Shown here: one piece after another, positions 59,354-64,000 of the stretch
Position numbering within the stretch: the stretch's first letter is position 1
How the letters are laid out: each line of letters starts with the position of its first letter
NCBI GenBank assembly: GCA_022661535.1
Contig: JAKULF010000011.1
Span: forward strand, 1,302,001 to 1,366,000
Source of the DNA: Eutypa lata
Lineage: Eukaryota > Ascomycota > Sordariomycetes > Xylariales > Diatrypaceae
Direction of reading: 5' to 3'
DNA: 64,000 bases
The notes under the pieces: model-generated
Databases searched by the model: none
What the model was told of the DNA's origin: nothing
The model's input: the letters and a program-made list of their open reading frames with translations, nothing else
Program-made: the position numbers and the translations under genes

Positions 59354-59953
59354 ATGTACAATATGTTCCGCGGCGGACGTGGTAACAAGCGTCGGCACGA
59401 TGACTACAGCCGTAACGCCCGACCTGACCGATCAAATAGACCTCAATGGGAGGAAGAGTTTGACTATGAAGTGCGGCAGTTGAAGCAGAACGCGATCCAT
59501 CAGTACGGTAATGAGAGGGGAATCCCCGTGCTATCTTTCAAATTCATCGGGGAGCGACAGATCAGAGACGTAAACCAATCCCTGAACATCACTCGAGTCA
59601 ATGACTTCCGCGATCGGATTACCCCTCGGCCCCTCTCAAATACTATACCTACAACTGCCGATGGCTCCGACAGGGCTACCAAGAGACAGAAGAAGGGAAA
59701 GGAAACTACGGCGGACCCTGCTAAGCCGCCCAACAAGCAGGAGTCCAAGGAGGACGATAATGATAAGATTAGGAAGGCGAAACTGCCGAAGGAAGATAAA
59801 GCCACCGTCTTGAAGCGCTTCGATAACGAACTCGATGATTACTTTAGCGACAATAAGGGTAAAGAGGCCAAAGACCCTAAGAAGGAAGATAAGCCTGAAG
59901 TCATTAAGAAGAGCCAGGAAAAGGAAGCTGTTAAGCCAAAGAATGAGACATAG
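59354..59953 (+). CDS. Small charged protein with a UAP56-binding-like motif (RNA export adaptor-like)
   Basis: This is a single-exon gene of 199 residues, starting MYNMFRGGRGNKRRHDDYSR, an Arg/Gly-rich opening. The middle has NERGIPVLSFKFIGERQIRDV, a short ordered-looking block. The rest is Lys/Glu-rich. Near residue 155, TVLKRFDNELDDYFSD resembles the conserved 'LDxxLDxYF' helix in Yra1/ALYREF and in FoP/CHTOP proteins that binds the DEAD-box helicase UAP56/Sub2. I infer a nuclear RNA-binding or export-related role. There is no RRM domain, so it is not Yra1 itself. The ATG is preceded by a plausible leader and no intron is needed. Confidence 0.6.
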   Translation: MYNMFRGGRGNKRRHDDYSRNARPDRSNRPQWEEEFDYEVRQLKQNAIHQYGNERGIPVLSFKFIGERQIRDVNQSLNITRVNDFRDRITPRPLSNTIPTTADGSDRATKRQKKGKETTADPAKPPNKQESKEDDNDKIRKAKLPKEDKATVLKRFDNELDDYFSDNKGKEAKDPKKEDKPEVIKKSQEKEAVKPKNET

Positions 59954-60965
59954 TGTGATGATGATATCACAGATCTTGGTAGGGTATATTAAATAATTCT
60001 TAATGCTGTTATATTTTACCTTACTTGGACATAACTTATTTGATTATGTTATGTATTTCGTATCTTGTTAGTGTTATTGTGTTTAAAAATAACAATACAC
60101 TGAATAAGAAGGGAGGTTACGCATAGTTCATGTTAGGTATATATAAATGAGTTAATAGACCATCACACTCCCTTTTGGTAATTCGAGGTAGGTTAGCCCC
60201 TATATTAGGGTTAAATGCCATGTTGAGCGTGTAGCTCGGTCACCCTTAACCAGAAAATACAACGGTTCCTGTTATTTGTGGTGCTATATTTAAAAGCAGG
60301 GAGCTCAGGGCAAGAACTGATTGATACTATTTGATTTTAGAAACGTAGCTACATGAAAAGTAAGGTAATAGCTCATTTCTATGAAATAAACATCCCACGA
60401 GCCTGCGCGCCGGTTCAGCTTTTGGGTGGCTTTTCATTTTGTCACTTTCGGCAAGCTCAAGCTGAAAAGGGCGATGCCAAGACTTCAGCTCCCCTAAATA
60501 GTTCTCTCTTCAATCAAACATTGGCTTACAATAGATTGATTTTATGCAAGCCACTGGTCTCTTGGGGCTAGACCGTCAGCTGGCTGCAACGTCAGGGTGG
60601 CTAAGTAGATCCTTTTAAGGCCAGCATCTCGTACCACGAAATATCTTTTGCATACTCCTTACTTCGCGCGACTTACAGTTTCTACATTCATACACGGTCT
60701 CTATTTGCAGAAATTGGAATCTATGAGCATCTAGGTTAAAGAGGTACAAGCATGTTCAGACCTGTATATCTCTGTGAGCCTTCCTGAGAAGCAAAAGAAA
60801 GATCTGGGCGTCAAGATCGATAACTAAATATATGTAACAATCGTTACGACCACGAATAAGACAAACTAGAGCATATTCAGCATTTAATCAACCACAGTAA
60901 CGTCCAAACAGTGCCCCTTTCTAAATTCATATTTATAATTTCAAGCTTCTCAAAACTCTCCAACC
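59954..60965. other. Intergenic
   Basis: AT-rich sequence, about 59990-60170. No gene is seen; the open frame at 60353-60571 has no motif. Confidence 0.55.
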
Positions 60966-61511
60966 ATGAACCCGAGACACCCGCTGTCAATCGGTATCGC
61001 ATACAGCCAAGCTCTATTCACAGTTATCCTCACTCTAACAGTCTTCACACCGCTCGCATCTAGCCTCACTATCTTCAACAGCAGCGATGCAACATACTAC
61101 TACTACGGATGCTGGAACGAGACGACGGAGCTCCTCAACACGACACAGCTGCGGGCGCTCGACAGTGGAATTAGCGTGCAGCTACCCGGCTCCATGACGG
61201 TTCCGCTGTGTCTGGACTACTGCGCCCACAACACCAGCACGCAGTACAAGTACGCCGGCCTGGAGTACAGCCGCGAGTGCTGGTGCGCCGGCGACCTGAA
61301 CCCACTTAGTGCAAGGCTGCCCGATAGCCAGTGCGACAATACCTGTGATGGTGACACTACGACGGCGTGCGGGGGTCCACTTAGATTGAGCGTTTATGAG
61401 TTGAGCGAGGATAAGACTGGCGCGGCTATACCGATGCGGGTACTTTTGTCTGGGGTGATGGATGCGACGTTCTGGCTGGTGAGTCTGGGTTTGGTGATAG
61501 CGGGTTTATAA
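60966..61511 (+). CDS. WSC-domain surface protein, probably GPI-anchored
   Basis: This is a single-exon gene of 181 residues. A signal peptide with a hydrophobic core (ALFTVILTLTVFTPLASSL) is followed by one WSC domain: YYYYGCWNETTELL, MTVPLCLDYCAHN, YAGLEYSRECWCAG, LPDSQCDNTCDGD and ACGGPLRLSVYE, with the eight cysteines in place. The C-terminal 23 residues (LLSGVMDATFWLVSLGLVIAGL) are hydrophobic and lack a charged tail, which suits a GPI-attachment signal rather than a stable membrane anchor. WSC domains bind glucan or other polysaccharides and occur in cell-wall stress sensors. This protein has no cytosolic tail, so a wall-associated lectin-like role is more likely than signalling. Confidence 0.88.
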   Translation: MNPRHPLSIGIAYSQALFTVILTLTVFTPLASSLTIFNSSDATYYYYGCWNETTELLNTTQLRALDSGISVQLPGSMTVPLCLDYCAHNTSTQYKYAGLEYSRECWCAGDLNPLSARLPDSQCDNTCDGDTTTACGGPLRLSVYELSEDKTGAAIPMRVLLSGVMDATFWLVSLGLVIAGL

Positions 61512-61633
61512 TCAATTAGGACATTTCCATAAGGTTATTAATGATAGCAATGTGTGTGGCTCTTGTTAAGCTCTGTTTCATTAATGACTCGCTTCTAGTA
61601 GATAGTATGAGAGTCTGAAATCGCTGTAGATGA

Positions 61634-61936
61634 AAGCAATTTTCAAAACAGTTCCTTCAGCTTCTCGAAAACAAAGGGCTGATTGAGGACTATGGTGAGA
61701 TTAAGGACTGACTTGGAGAAGATGTGTATAGTATAGGATCCGATGGTCACCAAATTCGCAATATTGTCCCAACTGCCCTACAATTAGCGCGCGCTGAGTG
61801 GAAGTATAGGGGTAGTAAAGGCAGGCTTAGCAAAAAGCATTTGAAACTCGTTGTACAAAATGCTCGCGCTTTCAAGGGCGATTTCATGGTCCAGTATGAC
61901 CGGTACATTACCAGCCAACAAAAGTTGATTAAATAG
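61634..61936 (+). pseudogene. Relic of an AAA+ ATPase C-terminus
   Basis: The reading frame 61634-61936 gives FLQLLENKGLIEDYGEIKD, then a TGA where Trp is expected (61694-61696), then LGEDVYSIGSDGHQIRNIV, PTALQLARAEWKY, LKLVVQNARAFKGDFMVQYD. This is the end of the AAA+ module of a family of large fungal ATPases (the region after sensor 2, with a conserved 'NGxQIRNIVxTAxxLA' block). Nothing upstream shows the Walker A or B motifs, so most of the gene is gone. It could also be the 3' exon of a gene disrupted by the TGA, but no matching exon is seen upstream within 120 bp of the WSC gene's end. Confidence 0.6.
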
Positions 61937-62935
61937 GGTTGGAGAGATTGGACGGGCTTGAGATTGCCTGCTGCAGTAGCCTTTCGAGGACGGTTATGCC
62001 TAGGCCTGCGGTTTCCCTGCTCTTTCTTTATTGTTTCCTTTAAACATTCTTTCCATAGGGGGGGGGATTTCTTGTGTTCTTTGGGCACCCGTTACAAAAA
62101 TTAAAATAGCACACGTTCACTCCCACTCTCGGTCAGAGGACAAGCTATGGGTTATGGGCAAAGTGTCGGATAGGGCTATAAGGCGGAAATTAAGTGGGAA
62201 ACGAAGCTCTGGTGACCTATATAAAGGGGGCGAAGTCCCCTTCGATTTGTAGTGACGCAGGCGTTAATACTCATACTTCCCTAGGCTCTGTCTCCTTCTT
62301 TTCACTCTGTAATACACTACATATTGACACTTTCTCAACGCCTTTTATTTCCGTGTGCTTTGTCGCCCACTCTATGCTTCATACTGATGCCAGGGTATGA
62401 TGAACTGGTCTCAGACCTTCTATCATTTCTTTGAAGGGAGCTTGGATCTTTCAACCCTTGAGAGCAGGCAAATATACCATACGTACCTAAATACAATCTT
62501 TTTAACACCTGGACTCTGTTCTAAAAGTCCTGGTATCATATCAAGGGATAACTAAATCTTTGATTAACTAATTGTAGATTACCTAGTTACCTACTCTAGT
62601 GGCTAATGAGCTAGTTAGGTCTTGGCAAAGTAAGCGCGGTCTCAACTACCTCTAGTGGTTGCTGAGCCAGCCAGGAGAGCCCTGTCTAGCTGAAAGAAGA
62701 AGGGTAGATTGGGTTTGTTGATTAATACTCACTTTCAATTGCTATCGGGACATGACAAGTTAATGCTACATAAGTATTTATGCAACGGTATAACCTTAAT
62801 TCAACTACACTGTTGCTATACGTGTATTCCTCAGTGCCCTCAGTTAACTTGGAAAGTGGTTGTCGAACAATACTTGTATACATCAGCTGTTGATATTTCA
62901 TACCTTACGACATTTCCAGTTCTGAACGTGTTCCA
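61937..62935. other. Intergenic
   Basis: No gene is seen. A G-tract lies at 62060-62068. The last part is probably promoter of the gene starting at 62936. Confidence 0.55.
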
Positions 62936-64000
62936 ATGTCTTCACACCCAGAGGTTGTGCGAGACGTCTGGAAGTACGATGGCAAACTTAGGTATAAGGA
63001 TATCCCAAGGCGCGATGCCTCACAACTCCGAAAGCTACTTTTTCCGGAAGAGTACCCTGCCTCCAACGATGAGGATTACCCAGATATCTATGCCAATGAA
63101 TATGAACCCCCTGACGTACTAGACAAGAAGTTTGCCCTAGCTCAGCTTTCGCATTACGGTTTGCGTTTTGCCAAATCAGCCACAAAAGATAGGATGCTCA
63201 AGCTTCTCAAAGATGGGCTCCTCGCGGGTAAAGTATGATCGCTATCTCCCTCCTGGTTATATATACTGTTGATATGAATACTGATATCTCATTAGTGTGA
63301 CCAGGTCCCTCCTGAGTTGCAAGCCATTGAGACCGAGCTGATAGCTCAATACACGCCACTAAAGAAGGCACACGAGCTTGAGCTGAAGCGGAAGAGGCTA
63401 TCTGATATGGAACGTGAGAAAGACTTCACCCAGAAGGCTCTAATAGGCCGAGAATTGTTCATTTCGAGGTACTTCCAGGACGCCAATGGGAGGCCCAACA
63501 AGACTAGAACACCCGATGCCATTACGGTTCCGCCTTGGTGGACAGGAGACTTTCTTCCATTCGAGATCCGCGACTTAGCTAAGAAGGTGTCGGGTCTGAT
63601 TGCTACGATTGAGAAGTTTGGGAGCTTCGATGTTCTTTTTCTTGGCTGGACTGATGCTGCTATCAAGAAAGCAAGGGACCAGTATGCAGCCGAGCATGCG
63701 GCGCGGGAAGCTGAGGAGGCGATTCCTTGGGAGGTCAGACAAGAGAAGAAACGGACGGAGAGACATGAAGCATTCCTAAAAGCATTTGAAACTCAAAGAC
63801 CTAAGCTAAAGGGGTCCATTGCGGGCAAATACCTCATTTCATGTCCTGCGATCGATGAGGGATGGGGCTCGAATGGGGACGCCGATATGACGCTCGTAAT
63901 TCATGCTACCAAGACACAGGATGTCTACGAGGCGAACTTCGACTTCCAGATACTGGAGGGCGTCATGATCCTTTCTGCCGATAAGGAAAAGCTCGAAAAG
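62936..64000 (+). CDS. Conserved fungal protein of unknown function, 5' part, open at right edge
   Basis: Exon 1 is 62936-63232 and exon 2 runs from 63296 to the window end, in phase over a 63-bp GTATGA...TTAG intron. At least 334 residues are seen and the gene is incomplete. Residues about 67-99 (KKFALAQLSHYGLRFAKSAT then KDRMLKLLKDGLLAGK) have the spacing of a SAP-like DNA-binding helix pair. The following KCDQVPPELQAIE and a long charged helix (about 120-150) suggest coiled coil. ITVPPWWTGDFLPFEI and DVLFLGWTDAAIKKARDQY are recognisable blocks but tell no function. I recall similar uncharacterised fungal proteins but cannot name the family. No lesion is visible so far. Confidence 0.65.

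Overview
The window is nuclear DNA of a filamentous ascomycete (Pezizomycotina), most likely a Sordariomycete. The reasons are short GT-AG introns (about 50-90 bp) with CTRAC-type branch sites, a fused tryptophan synthase, two HET-domain genes, a Clr5-domain gene, a fungal 7-TM 'rhodopsin-like' protein, a WSC protein and an Rxt3 subunit. The order cannot be fixed from this sequence alone. Genes lie on both strands, are monocistronic, and are separated by AT-richer spacers full of simple repeats. There are no operons, rRNA genes, CRISPR arrays or intact transposons.

Left part (1-12.7 kb): a HET-domain gene (-), a short-chain dehydrogenase (+), a decayed RNase H-fold gene carrying a nine-copy heptapeptide array (-), and a secreted FAD-linked oxidase (+). 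A gene-free, microsatellite-rich stretch of about 6.2 kb follows.

Middle (18.8-38.1 kb): RXT3 (+), a small two-exon gene (-), a four-exon Clr5-domain gene (+), the succinate dehydrogenase assembly factor SDHAF4/Sdh8 (-), a small two-exon membrane protein (-), a secreted family-4 rhamnogalacturonan lyase (+) and a conserved fungal protein with proline/tyrosine motifs (+).

Right part (38.6-64 kb): a HET protein ending in a CaaX-like tetrapeptide, an F-box/ankyrin protein, bifunctional tryptophan synthase, mitochondrial ribosomal protein bL28m, a conserved protein of unknown role, and mitochondrial aspartate aminotransferase, whose gene model needs a 3-nt and a 10-nt micro-exon. After these come a disrupted HeLo-like/coiled-coil/ankyrin gene, a 7-TM protein, a small basic protein with a UAP56-binding-like motif, a WSC-domain surface protein, a relic of an AAA+ ATPase C-terminus, and a two-exon gene that runs off the right edge.

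Housekeeping genes (amino-acid metabolism, mitochondrial translation, complex II assembly, chromatin) alternate with lineage-variable genes (HET, F-box/ankyrin, Clr5, HeLo-like/ankyrin, AAA relic). Three loci in the variable class are broken. I saw no clearly new multi-gene system. The strongest oddities are the AAT1 micro-exons, the decayed RNase H/heptad gene and the possibly prenylated HET protein.
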